From Sedimentisphaerales bacterium (GTDB taxonomy: Bacteria > Planctomycetota > Phycisphaerae > Sedimentisphaerales > Anaerobacaceae): DNA of 41,099 nt. Positions 18,700 through 26,304 of the stretch are shown here, one piece after another (position 1 is the stretch's first letter; the number at the start of each line of letters is the position of its first letter). The stretch lies in the NCBI GenBank assembly GCA_016931715.1, contig JAFGEF010000043.1:1-41099 (forward strand), read 5' to 3'. The notes below the pieces were generated by a model. It was not told where the DNA came from, made no database searches, and saw only the letters and a program-made list of their open reading frames with translations. The position numbers and the translations under genes were made by a program.

Positions 18700-18739
18700 A
18701 CAGATATTTAGTAAATCGTACGGATATTTAGCAAATTGT
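18700..18739 (+). repeat. Two tandem 20-bp repeats upstream of the cytochrome gene
   Basis: The copies at 18700-18719 (ACAGATATTTAGTAAATCGT) and 18720-18739 (ACGGATATTTAGCAAATTGT) agree at 17 of 20 positions. They end right before the AGGAAG ribosome-binding site of the multiheme cytochrome gene. They could be regulator half-sites or the edge of a decayed element. Confidence 0.7.
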
Positions 18740-18752
18740 AAGGAAGTGTATA

Positions 18753-20309
18753 ATGAAAAAGTTATTTGCCAGTATCGTAATCGTCATTCCAATAATGTTA
18801 GTATCTGCCCCAATTATATACGCCGAAGTGTTTTTGCCTGGGATGCAGCCTAAAGAAAGTGGTATCGAGTTCGATAAAGTTGATCAATGCGAGATGTGCC
18901 ATGCTCAAACAAACAATGGTTCTGCAGATCCTTTCCTCTCATGGCAAAGCAGTATGATGTCCCAGGCGGCCAGAGATCCTATATTCAGAGCTTCACTTAC
19001 AATTGCAAACCAGGATATAGAAGGAGTAGGTGAGTTCTGTTTACGCTGTCATGCTCCACGCGGATGGCTTGAGGACCGATCAAAACCTGCTGATGGCTCA
19101 GCTCTAAATCAGGAAGATATGCATGGAGTAAGTTGTGTTGTTTGTCATAAATTTATAGAGCCGCTTTCCCCTGAGGCACAAAAATTGATTGAACATATAC
19201 CTCCGGGTTACGGCAATGCTATGATGGTTGCTGATCCAGAAAATATTATGAGAGGTCCGTATGATGATTCCGAAGGAGCAATGCCTCATGATGCAAAAAA
19301 ATCTGAATACCATGCTTCCAGTAATCTATGCGCAACATGTCATAATATTTCAAATCCTCTTCAGGCCAAAGATGTAATGACACAACCGCCGCATGTTTTT
19401 GGCCATATTGAAAGAACATATAGTGAATGGTATTTAAGTGATTATTCCAAGGAAGGGAAAACCTGTCAGTCATGTCATAATCCAAAAATTGAAGGAGGGG
19501 GGCAGGTATCGGTATTTGAAGATAAAAAACGCGACTATTTTGTTATGCATGGTCCGGTTGGAGGTTCCATCTGGGCTCAGGATATTACTTTATTGTTATC
19601 AGATAGTAAAGACATCAACAAAAAGGCAATAGAATTAGGTAAGCAGCGTGCTCTCGAAAATCTTAAAGAAGCAGCCTCATTAAGTCTAATATCAGCAGAG
19701 CCGGGAAAAGCTGCACTTAGAATAACAAATCTTACCGGCCATAAACTCCCGACAGGTTATCCCGAAGGACGAAGAATGTGGGTCAATGTTAAATTCTTCA
19801 ACGCTAAAGGTGATATATTAAAAGAAATTGGAAAGTATGGACTAAAGGAAGATACTATTTTTGATAAGAAAGTTAATGTTCCCACATTACTGGATCCCGA
19901 ACAGACACGAGTATATGAGTGTCTCCCTGCGATAAGTGAATCACAGGCAGAAAAATATAATAAGAATCCAGGTAAATCTTTTCATTTCGTACTTAATGAT
20001 ATTATCGCCAAGGACAATCGCATTCCCCCTAAAGGTTTTAAGAATGATCTTTTCAAAGAACACCTTTCGGAACCTGTTGGTACAATATATAAAGACGGCC
20101 AATATTGGGACGATGTAGAATTAGATGTACCTGCTGATTGTAAAAAAATTATTGTTAATCTTGTTTATCAATCTGTGTCATGGGAGTATCTTAAGTTTCT
20201 TGCTGAAGAAAACAAAACTGATGATTCCGGCAGGCGTTTATTTGAAGCATGGGATAAGACTAACAAATGTGAACCAATTAGTATCGCAACATTGGAAACA
20301 TCACTTTAA
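18753..20309 (+). CDS. Exported five-heme cytochrome c
   Basis: A 518-residue periplasmic protein with a signal peptide (residues about 1-24, cleavage near IYA-E). It has five CxxCH heme attachment sites: CEMCH (46-50), CLRCH (96-100), CVVCH (128-132), CATCH (193-197) and CQSCH (238-242). The spacing and extra histidines are reminiscent of cytochrome c554/NrfB-like multiheme electron carriers. The C-terminal half (about 290-500) carries no heme motif and looks like a beta-rich domain beginning ALRITNLTGHKLPTGYPEGRR, a combination found in other anaerobic bacterial cytochromes of unknown role. AGGAAG precedes the ATG. It likely moves electrons in the periplasm; the donor and acceptor are unknown. 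Confidence 0.88.
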   Translation: MKKLFASIVIVIPIMLVSAPIIYAEVFLPGMQPKESGIEFDKVDQCEMCHAQTNNGSADPFLSWQSSMMSQAARDPIFRASLTIANQDIEGVGEFCLRCHAPRGWLEDRSKPADGSALNQEDMHGVSCVVCHKFIEPLSPEAQKLIEHIPPGYGNAMMVADPENIMRGPYDDSEGAMPHDAKKSEYHASSNLCATCHNISNPLQAKDVMTQPPHVFGHIERTYSEWYLSDYSKEGKTCQSCHNPKIEGGGQVSVFEDKKRDYFVMHGPVGGSIWAQDITLLLSDSKDINKKAIELGKQRALENLKEAASLSLISAEPGKAALRITNLTGHKLPTGYPEGRRMWVNVKFFNAKGDILKEIGKYGLKEDTIFDKKVNVPTLLDPEQTRVYECLPAISESQAEKYNKNPGKSFHFVLNDIIAKDNRIPPKGFKNDLFKEHLSEPVGTIYKDGQYWDDVELDVPADCKKIIVNLVYQSVSWEYLKFLAEENKTDDSGRRLFEAWDKTNKCEPISIATLETSL

Positions 20310-20657
20310 GATTTTGTAAATGTTAGTGACGTAAATTAGCTGTTTATCTCCTGTAGCTTTGATTGAACATTACCTATTGCTATTGAATTACAAGATACTT
20401 GTGAGAGGCACATTGAAATATGTTCCAGCATCATTCATTATCTTATGGTTGACATTTTATCATTTCAGTAATTCTAATAACTAATATGAAGCCAGTATCT
20501 ATCGAAGATGAAAAAGCTTTACACTCCGATATAAGCTTATATAATTACAAATGCGAATTTTATTAATTTTCTGGATAGTCCGTAGCTGATCCTAAAAATA
20601 TAATCAAAAATGATGATAAGGCAGGTTATTTGTTATACAGTGAAATAGGAGAAACAA
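20310..20657. promoter_or_regulatory. Intergenic region with candidate promoter for the hydrolase gene
   Basis: No gene is seen in these 348 bases. TTGACA (20449-20454) and TCTAAT (20473-20478), 18 bases apart, form a good sigma70-type promoter. It would leave a leader of about 170 bases before the serine hydrolase. Within that leader is a perfect 14-base palindrome, ATATAAGCTTATAT (20529-20542), which may be an operator. AGGAGA lies just before the ATG at 20658. Confidence 0.5.
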
Positions 20658-21998
20658 ATGAAATTTTCAATAATTAAAAGAGAAATATTTAATACTGTAA
20701 GTTTAAAAAACTTCTTAATTATTTTTCTATTCACTTTCACCTTCACAGTTAATGCCCAAACTAAATCAATTAAAAAGTCACCGCCATTGTCAGAGAGTTC
20801 TCCAGAGAGTGTAGGTATGTCCACGGAACGTCTGGCAAGAATCGATGCCATGTGCAAGAAAACTATTCAAAATGATGATATCCCAGGTGTTGTCGCTCTG
20901 GTAGCACGTAATGGAAAAATTGTTCACCTTAAAGCATTTGGAATGGCTGATAACCAAAGCGGTCGATCCATGAAGACAGATGATATCTTTCGAATTGCTT
21001 CACAAAGCAAGGCTATTACAGCAACTGCGGTGATGATGTTATGGGAAGAGGGCAAATACAAACTGGATGATCCAATATCTAAGTATATTCCTGAATTTAA
21101 AAATCCACAGGTATTAAATACTTTTCAGTATAGTGATGTAACTTATACAACTGTACCCGCAAGCAGGGAAATTACCATTCGAGACCTTCTAACCCATACA
21201 TCGGGAATTGGTTATGGTGCAATTGATAGCGATGAACGATTCCAATTGATCTACAAAAAAGCAGGCATAGTAGATTTATTCACGACTGAAAATATCAGTA
21301 TAGAAGAAAATGTCAAAAAACTGGCAAAATTACCTCTCCATCATAATCCCGGGGAGAAATTCACTTATTGTGAAGGGCTTGATGTGCTGGGTTATTTTAT
21401 TGAATTAATGTCAGGTATGCCTTTCGATGTTTTCCTGCGAGAGCGTATTTTTGAACCTCTCGGGATGAATGATACCTGGTTTTACCTGCCTGAGGAAAAA
21501 GCTGAACGCTTAGTTTCTATTCAACAAAAATCGGATAAAGGTAAATGGATTCGTTATCCAATTACATTCTATGACCCCAATTATCCTATTACGGGAGCCA
21601 AACGCTTCTTTTCAGGCGGCGCAGGTCTTTGCAGTACAGCAAAAGACTATGCGACTTTTTTACAAATGTATCTCAATGGCGGCGAGTTAAATGGTATACG
21701 TATTCTCAGTCGCACTACAATACAGTCAATGATGGCTAATCAGACTGGCAACCTATGGGGTGGAGATACAGGCAGTTATTACGGTTTGGCATTTGATGTT
21801 GTTGATCAAAAAGGTCAGGCTCTTGGAGGTCAGGGTAGTGTTGGGACATTCAATTGGGGAGGTTATTTTAATACTCAATATTTTGCCGATCCAAAAGAAC
21901 AAACTATAGGCGTATTAATGAAACAAACTCAAGGTCCTGTATCGGATGATACCAGTTGGATGTTTCGCCTTTTGGTTGGACAAGCTGTGGATGATTGA
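20658..21998 (+). CDS. Exported beta-lactamase-fold serine hydrolase (class C family)
   Basis: A 446-residue protein of the class C beta-lactamase/esterase/DD-peptidase family. It has an N-terminal signal peptide (residues about 1-34, ending VNAQ). The catalytic SxxK motif is Ser115-Gln-Ser-Lys118 within IFRIASQSKAITATAVMMLWEEGK. The second motif, normally Tyr-x-Asn, reads Tyr237-Cys-Glu239 in KFTYCEGLDVLGYF, an unusual substitution. A third-motif region GTFNWGGYFNTQYF stands where the Lys/His-x-Gly element is expected. Similar proteins in environmental bacteria are mostly esterases or peptidases rather than true antibiotic-degrading enzymes. Length is typical. Confidence 0.88.
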   Translation: MKFSIIKREIFNTVSLKNFLIIFLFTFTFTVNAQTKSIKKSPPLSESSPESVGMSTERLARIDAMCKKTIQNDDIPGVVALVARNGKIVHLKAFGMADNQSGRSMKTDDIFRIASQSKAITATAVMMLWEEGKYKLDDPISKYIPEFKNPQVLNTFQYSDVTYTTVPASREITIRDLLTHTSGIGYGAIDSDERFQLIYKKAGIVDLFTTENISIEENVKKLAKLPLHHNPGEKFTYCEGLDVLGYFIELMSGMPFDVFLRERIFEPLGMNDTWFYLPEEKAERLVSIQQKSDKGKWIRYPITFYDPNYPITGAKRFFSGGAGLCSTAKDYATFLQMYLNGGELNGIRILSRTTIQSMMANQTGNLWGGDTGSYYGLAFDVVDQKGQALGGQGSVGTFNWGGYFNTQYFADPKEQTIGVLMKQTQGPVSDDTSWMFRLLVGQAVDD

Positions 21999-22402
21999 TT
22001 TGGAACTAATAAAAACCATTTTAACTTGTATGACTTCTATTTCAGAAACATGAAAACATGATAATTTTTCAGGTGACATTGTGATCGAGCAGACGTAATA
22101 TAGTTCTTTAACTTGGGCATGCTTTGTATTCCCAATTGCTCTCCTCTTTCGATTGGAGAGTGTCACAATATTCTGCCATACAATAATTAACAACAACTCT
22201 AATAAAAGTTATCTGGTCCCGACTCCGCCGCATATATTAACGAACTCTCGAATTCACCGGCATATCCGGCTGTTCAATTAGTATAAGACATAAAGAAAAT
22301 TTTTGAAATCGAAATTCTACCGCCTTACTGTGAAAGTTGGGTTAAGTAAATTATCTGCCAAAATCCCTCCCTAAAAAACCCTAAGTTTGAGTGAATTAGC
22401 TG
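21999..22402. other. Intergenic stretch without a supported gene
   Basis: About 400 bases with no convincing frame; the longest open frame, on the minus strand, has no ribosome-binding site and no recognisable protein character. CTCTCC (22139-22144) and GGAGAG (22155-22160) form a small hairpin with a 10-base loop and no T tract. It could be a weak terminator for the hydrolase gene. Confidence 0.45.
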
Positions 22403-22431
22403 TTGACATGCTGACAAGACGGATTTAAAAT
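22403..22431 (+). promoter_or_regulatory. Sigma70-type promoter of the two-component system
   Basis: TTGACA (22403-22408) and TAAAAT (22426-22431), spaced 17 bases, lie 43 bases before the response-regulator start. It is the best-matching promoter in the window and would drive the regulator-kinase pair. Confidence 0.8.
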
Positions 22432-22474
22432 GCTATTCATGGAAAGGATAAATTTTTATTGAAGGAAAAGAAAA

Positions 22475-22870
22475 ATGGAAAAAGCAACGGTTCTTATTGT
22501 AGATGATGATCCTGATATTACCGAAGCGATGACGGTTATCCTTGAGCAAAAAGGTTATGTTGTAAATAGTGCAGGTAGCATTGAACAGGCAATGGAAAGC
22601 CTGCAAAAGCAGCGCTCTGATATAATAATTCTTGATGTAATGATGGATACACCGCAAGATGGTTTTATTCTCTCAAGACAATTGAAGCAGGATGAGAAAT
22701 ACCAAAATATTCCTATACTTATGTTAACCAGTGTTCAAGGCAAAATCGGGATTGATTTCAAATCAGCTGCCGGTGATGAGACCTGGCTGCCTGTTGATGA
22801 GTATCTGGCAAAACCCATCAAGCCAGATGTGCTTTTGAAGAAAATTGAGAGTCTGATTAGAAAACGGTAA
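22475..22870 (+). CDS. Receiver-only response regulator
   Basis: A 131-residue CheY-like receiver domain with no output domain. The acidic pocket is VDDDP (residues 9-13), the phospho-acceptor is Asp54 in IIILDVMMDTPQDG, Thr85 lies in the MLTS switch, and the Lys is in LAKPIKPD. It ends right after alpha5, so it must act through protein contacts, probably on or together with the histidine kinase that begins six bases downstream. A strong promoter and a GAAGGAAAAG site precede it. A role in controlling the downstream rex-hydrogenase region is suggested only by position, since the protein itself has no DNA-binding part. Confidence 0.93.
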   Translation: MEKATVLIVDDDPDITEAMTVILEQKGYVVNSAGSIEQAMESLQKQRSDIIILDVMMDTPQDGFILSRQLKQDEKYQNIPILMLTSVQGKIGIDFKSAAGDETWLPVDEYLAKPIKPDVLLKKIESLIRKR

Positions 22871-22876
22871 CAACAT

Positions 22877-24223
22877 ATGGAAAGTCTTCTTAAAAGCACG
22901 AGACGTATTCATAGTGCCTGCTGGCTTGTTAAGTTGAGGTGGGCTGCCATTGCTGTTCTTGGTTTAGGGGCTTTTTTCGCGAAAAGGGCGTTGTGCGTTG
23001 CATTGCCGGGGAAAAAACTATATTTTATCACAGGGGTATTATTTTTTTATAATTTTATCCTGCTAGATTATATTAAGTATCTTACGTGGGAGGGTCGAGA
23101 ACCTCCAGCTAAATCTATTAGCAGAATGATTATGTTTCAGATATCTGCCGACCTTTTTATTTTAACGACCATACTTCATTTCTCTGGGGGGATAGAGAAT
23201 CCATTTTGTTTCTTTTTTGTTTTTCACATGATAATTGCGAGCATTCTCTGCTCGAAGCTGCACAGCTATATCCAGGCGGTTATCGCAATTTTTCTTTTCA
23301 GTCTAATTGTAGCGCTCGAGTATTTCGGGATTCTTCATCATTACGAGCTGGAAGGCTTTGCCGCTCATGGCCTGTATAAAGACTTTACATTTATCAGCGG
23401 GACACTTTTCGTATTTGCATGGACACTTGTTCTTGTTGTTTATATGACGACCTCAATTGTTGAGCAGTTACGAGAGCAGGAAGAAGGCATCGAGCAGGCC
23501 AATAAAATGCTCAAAGAAAAGGATAATATTAAAAACGAATATGTTTTGCGTGTCACACATGATATAAAGGGGCACATGGCCGCTATTGAAAGCTGTATAA
23601 ATCTTGTATATAGCGAGATGGTCGGCCCTCTCAATGAAAAGCAAAAAGACCTTATCGGTAGAGCGTATCGCAGAACGCTCAAATGTATAAGTTTCATAAC
23701 CGCTCTGCTAAAAATTACCCGTCTTAATCTCGCCGGCAAATTAGAAAAAGAGCTTGTTCATCTTAATAGAGTCATCTCAAGTGCAATTACGACTGTTCAA
23801 AATCGCGCTAATCAAAAAAATATAAGTTTAAATTACGAAGGTACCGAAACTGTTTATGATATTTTAGGCGAGCAGGTTCTTATTGAGGAGACTCTCACGA
23901 ACCTGCTCTTTAATGCGATTAGATATACTCCTTCTGGAGGGCGTATCGTTTTGACTGTAAAAGATAAGTCTTCAGAATATCTCATCCAGATCAGGGATAC
24001 TGGTATCGGAATTCCGAAGGGAGATGAAGAAAAAATATTCGAAGAGTTCTACAGAGCTACAAATGCCAGGAAAGTAGAAAGGGACGGAACAGGACTTGGA
24101 TTGTCTTTCGCAAAACAAGCTGTCGAAAAGCACGGTGGAAGAATCTGGGTTGAAAATAATCCGGATGAAGGAAGTACTTTCAGCTTCACCTTACCGAAAT
24201 CAAATAATATAGTGAATAAATAA
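22877..24223 (+). CDS. Membrane histidine kinase, RegB/PrrB-like sensor
   Basis: A 448-residue sensor kinase. Residues 20-190 contain about six membrane helices and no periplasmic domain. In the loop near the third helix it has GGIENPF (104-110), matching the GGxxNPF quinone-sensing motif of RegB/PrrB redox kinases. A short coiled coil (about 195-220) leads to HisKA with phospho-acceptor His228 in RVTHDIKGHMAAIES. HATPase_c follows: N box NLLFNAIRYTP, G1 DTGIGIP, F box EEFYR, G2 GTGLGLSFAK. The H box is DIKG rather than the usual ELRTP. It is co-transcribed with the receiver protein. It probably senses the redox state of the quinone pool; the target genes are not shown by sequence. Confidence 0.9.
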   Translation: MESLLKSTRRIHSACWLVKLRWAAIAVLGLGAFFAKRALCVALPGKKLYFITGVLFFYNFILLDYIKYLTWEGREPPAKSISRMIMFQISADLFILTTILHFSGGIENPFCFFFVFHMIIASILCSKLHSYIQAVIAIFLFSLIVALEYFGILHHYELEGFAAHGLYKDFTFISGTLFVFAWTLVLVVYMTTSIVEQLREQEEGIEQANKMLKEKDNIKNEYVLRVTHDIKGHMAAIESCINLVYSEMVGPLNEKQKDLIGRAYRRTLKCISFITALLKITRLNLAGKLEKELVHLNRVISSAITTVQNRANQKNISLNYEGTETVYDILGEQVLIEETLTNLLFNAIRYTPSGGRIVLTVKDKSSEYLIQIRDTGIGIPKGDEEKIFEEFYRATNARKVERDGTGLGLSFAKQAVEKHGGRIWVENNPDEGSTFSFTLPKSNNIVNK

Positions 24224-24484
24224 AGAACTGTCGGTTATACCTTAAGGTATTGCCGGTTTATAATAATCCCTTTGGAGGTTATTTAGTCCTCCAGCCTCAA
24301 TAATAATATTTAGATAATAAAAATAATAAATATTTATCCTCAGAATTTTTAGATTAAATAATTTTCTTAAATACCTTATATAAAAGCATTTATGTTTTTT
24401 CACCAATGCTTGAAGCCCAGTTTAAGATAGAAATAATATAAATAAATCTTGACATATCAAGGAACATGCTTTAAGAGTAAGGTT
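24224..24484. other. Intergenic region upstream of rex
   Basis: No gene is visible. A 14-base perfect palindrome, ATACCTTAAGGTAT (24237-24250), and a small hairpin, TGGAGG...CCTCCA (24273-24293), lie just after the kinase stop and may mark the end of that transcript, though there is no T tract. TTGACA (24449-24454) with TAAGAG 17 bases further on is a weak promoter candidate for rex, immediately upstream of the Rex-operator-like site. Confidence 0.5.
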
Positions 24485-24502
24485 ATGTGAATGTGAACAC
24501 AA
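24485..24502. promoter_or_regulatory. Candidate Rex operator (ROP)
   Basis: On the minus strand the site reads TTGTGTTCACATTCACAT. It matches 11 of 14 defined positions of the Rex consensus TTGTGAA-N4-TTCACAA. It lies about 35 bases before the preferred rex start and just downstream of a TTGACA promoter candidate, where bound Rex would block transcription. Autoregulation by Rex is common. Confidence 0.65.
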
Positions 24503-24536
24503 GAACTAATAGATAGAATGAAGGGTGGCTTATCAA

Positions 24537-25160
24537 ATGAGATACAGCAAGATCCCAGACGAAACTATTAGACGTTTGCCAATATACCTTAGAGGATTAT
24601 TTATGGCTAACGAAGCTGGAGCATTATGCATATCAAGTACAAATCTTGCTGAATTTATCGGTGTCAATTCCTGCCAAATAAGAAAAGACTTTTCCTATTT
24701 CGGTTACTTAGGTATTCGAGGCAGTGGGTATAACATCGAAAAACTTATAAAGAAAATAAAAAGTATTCTGAAAATCACCGTTGTTCAGAAGGCGGCCTTG
24801 GTTGGCGTTGGAAATCTTGGCTCTGCGATACTTTCATTCCCCGGTTTTGCAGTTTATGGTTTTAATATTGCTGCCGCTTTTGATGTGAGTCCCCAAAAAA
24901 TCGGCAAAAAAATAAATAATGTTAAAATAGAGAACATCTCAAAATTATGGATTTTGAAAAGAAAGAAAGTTAATCTTGCAATCCTCGCTGTTCCGAGTGA
25001 AGCAGCACAAAGTACTACAGAAAAATTAGTTAAGGCAGGAGTTAAGGGCATATTAAATTTCTCTTCATGTTATTTATCAGTTCCCAAAAAAGTCAAGGTC
25101 ATTACAACTGATATAGCAATGGAGCTGGCTCGTCTTCCTTACTATATACCGGCAGGTTAA
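24537..25160 (+). CDS. rex: Redox-sensing transcriptional repressor Rex
   Basis: Rex, 207 residues from the ATG at 24537. AAGGGTGG sits eight bases before that ATG, and the family start KIPDETIRRLPIYLRGL fits; a GTG at 24525 lies within that site and is less likely. The N-terminal winged helix (about residues 1-75) includes TNLAEFIGVNSCQIRKDFSYFG, the recognition region. The C-terminal Rossmann domain has GVGNLG (90-95) for NAD(H). Rex leaves DNA when NADH/NAD+ rises and typically controls fermentation, respiration and hydrogenase genes. It lies directly before the hydrogenase cluster on the same strand, so that cluster is the most likely target. Confidence 0.95.
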   Translation: MRYSKIPDETIRRLPIYLRGLFMANEAGALCISSTNLAEFIGVNSCQIRKDFSYFGYLGIRGSGYNIEKLIKKIKSILKITVVQKAALVGVGNLGSAILSFPGFAVYGFNIAAAFDVSPQKIGKKINNVKIENISKLWILKRKKVNLAILAVPSEAAQSTTEKLVKAGVKGILNFSSCYLSVPKKVKVITTDIAMELARLPYYIPAG

Positions 25161-25254
25161 ATAAATATTATTCAAAATAGACATATATAAGTGGTTTAGG
25201 CTGATAAGCTGAATAAACACGCAAATATAATAATAATTTGTTTTGGATAAGAAA

Positions 25255-26289
25255 ATGCAGACTGTTTTTATAAGTCAGTTAAAGCCTCTTCTGGATACAG
25301 TCGCCTCGCAGATGGATGTATATATTCCTTGCAAAATAAAGTCTCATTTCGTTTTCAGCAAGTATAATTCTAATACTGGTAACGAGGTGGAGTTAAATAA
25401 TATTCGTGCGTGTACGCCTGTAAAGGAGTTTTTGTTTCCTTTACGCGAGTTAGCCGCGATTTTCCCTGAGCCTCTTGTGCCAAAGGAGATTAAGCCATTC
25501 GCGATTTTCGGGTTGAAAGACTGCGACCTTCGCTCGATAGAAATCCTCGATAAGGTGTTTACAGAAAAAGATTTCGAGGACCCGTTCTACATAAACAGAC
25601 GCAAAAACATGTTCATAATTTCCTCTGATTGTTTCGATCCTGGCCAAAGTTGCATATGCAACTTGTTAAGCGGAAAACCTTTTGCAGGAAAAGGGTATGA
25701 TTTGAACATTTCAAAAGTGAATGTGGGCTTTATTGTCGAAGTCGGATCGGAAAAAGGTGAAAACTTTATTACGAAAAATTCGAGTATTTTTACGAAAGCA
25801 GGCGAAGACATTTTGGCAGAAAGAGAAAATAATCGTGCAGAAACACAAAAGCAGCTTGAAGAACAAAACGACGAATATAAGCTGGATGCGCCTGTGCATG
25901 AAATTGTTCAGCAGAGCTATGAAAGCGATGTGTTCGACCAGGAAGCTTCCACATGCGTTGAGTGTCAGGCCTGCACCCGTGTTTGTCCAACTTGTCACTG
26001 TTTTTATTTGTATGACACAAAGCAGAAAGATTATTTCGGGAAGATGAAAATGTGGGATAGCTGCATGAGGCTCTCTTACGCAAGAGTCGCAGGCGGGGAA
26101 AATCCGAGGAAAGTGCTCGGGGACAGGCTGCGGCATCGTTTTATGCACAAATTTTCTTACTTTCTCGAACGATACGGTATCGATATGTGTGTTGGATGCG
26201 GCAGATGTGTTGATGCAGAAGCAGGCAAAGTCGATATACGCAGAGTGATTAAAAAATTGAATGAAGAACTCAATGTAAAGGCAAAGTAA
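25255..26289 (+). CDS. HydB/AsrA-like iron-sulfur subunit of the hydrogenase complex
   Basis: An electron-transfer protein of 344 residues from the ATG at 25255 (a TTG at 25243 is possible), of the HydB (sulfhydrogenase beta)/AsrA family. The N-terminal 180 residues include the DCFDPGQSCICN cysteine motif. One full [4Fe-4S] site is at Cys234/237/240/244, followed by PTCHCF. The second motif, CVGCGRCVDAEAG, has Cys312/315/318 but Glu322 where the fourth cysteine is expected, so this cluster is missing, [3Fe-4S], or uses another ligand. Family members pass electrons between the FAD/NAD(P) subunit and the hydrogenase. The next gene follows after 15 bases and is the HydG-like partner. A helical basic insert (about 185-220) is also present. 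Confidence 0.88.
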   Translation: MQTVFISQLKPLLDTVASQMDVYIPCKIKSHFVFSKYNSNTGNEVELNNIRACTPVKEFLFPLRELAAIFPEPLVPKEIKPFAIFGLKDCDLRSIEILDKVFTEKDFEDPFYINRRKNMFIISSDCFDPGQSCICNLLSGKPFAGKGYDLNISKVNVGFIVEVGSEKGENFITKNSSIFTKAGEDILAERENNRAETQKQLEEQNDEYKLDAPVHEIVQQSYESDVFDQEASTCVECQACTRVCPTCHCFYLYDTKQKDYFGKMKMWDSCMRLSYARVAGGENPRKVLGDRLRHRFMHKFSYFLERYGIDMCVGCGRCVDAEAGKVDIRRVIKKLNEELNVKAK

Positions 26290-26304
26290 AGGCGAATTTT
26301 CACG

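Noticed and set aside
20658..21998. Antibiotic-resistance beta-lactamase
   Set aside because: The family includes many esterases and peptidases, and the altered second motif argues against a classic AmpC enzyme.
21915..22196. Minus-strand 93-codon open frame
   Set aside because: It overlaps the end of the serine hydrolase, has no ribosome-binding site and no recognisable protein features.
25161..25254. A second Rex operator just before the hydrogenase cluster
   Set aside because: I looked for TTGTGAA/TTCACAA-like halves in the rex-hydrogenase gap and found none that match in both arms.
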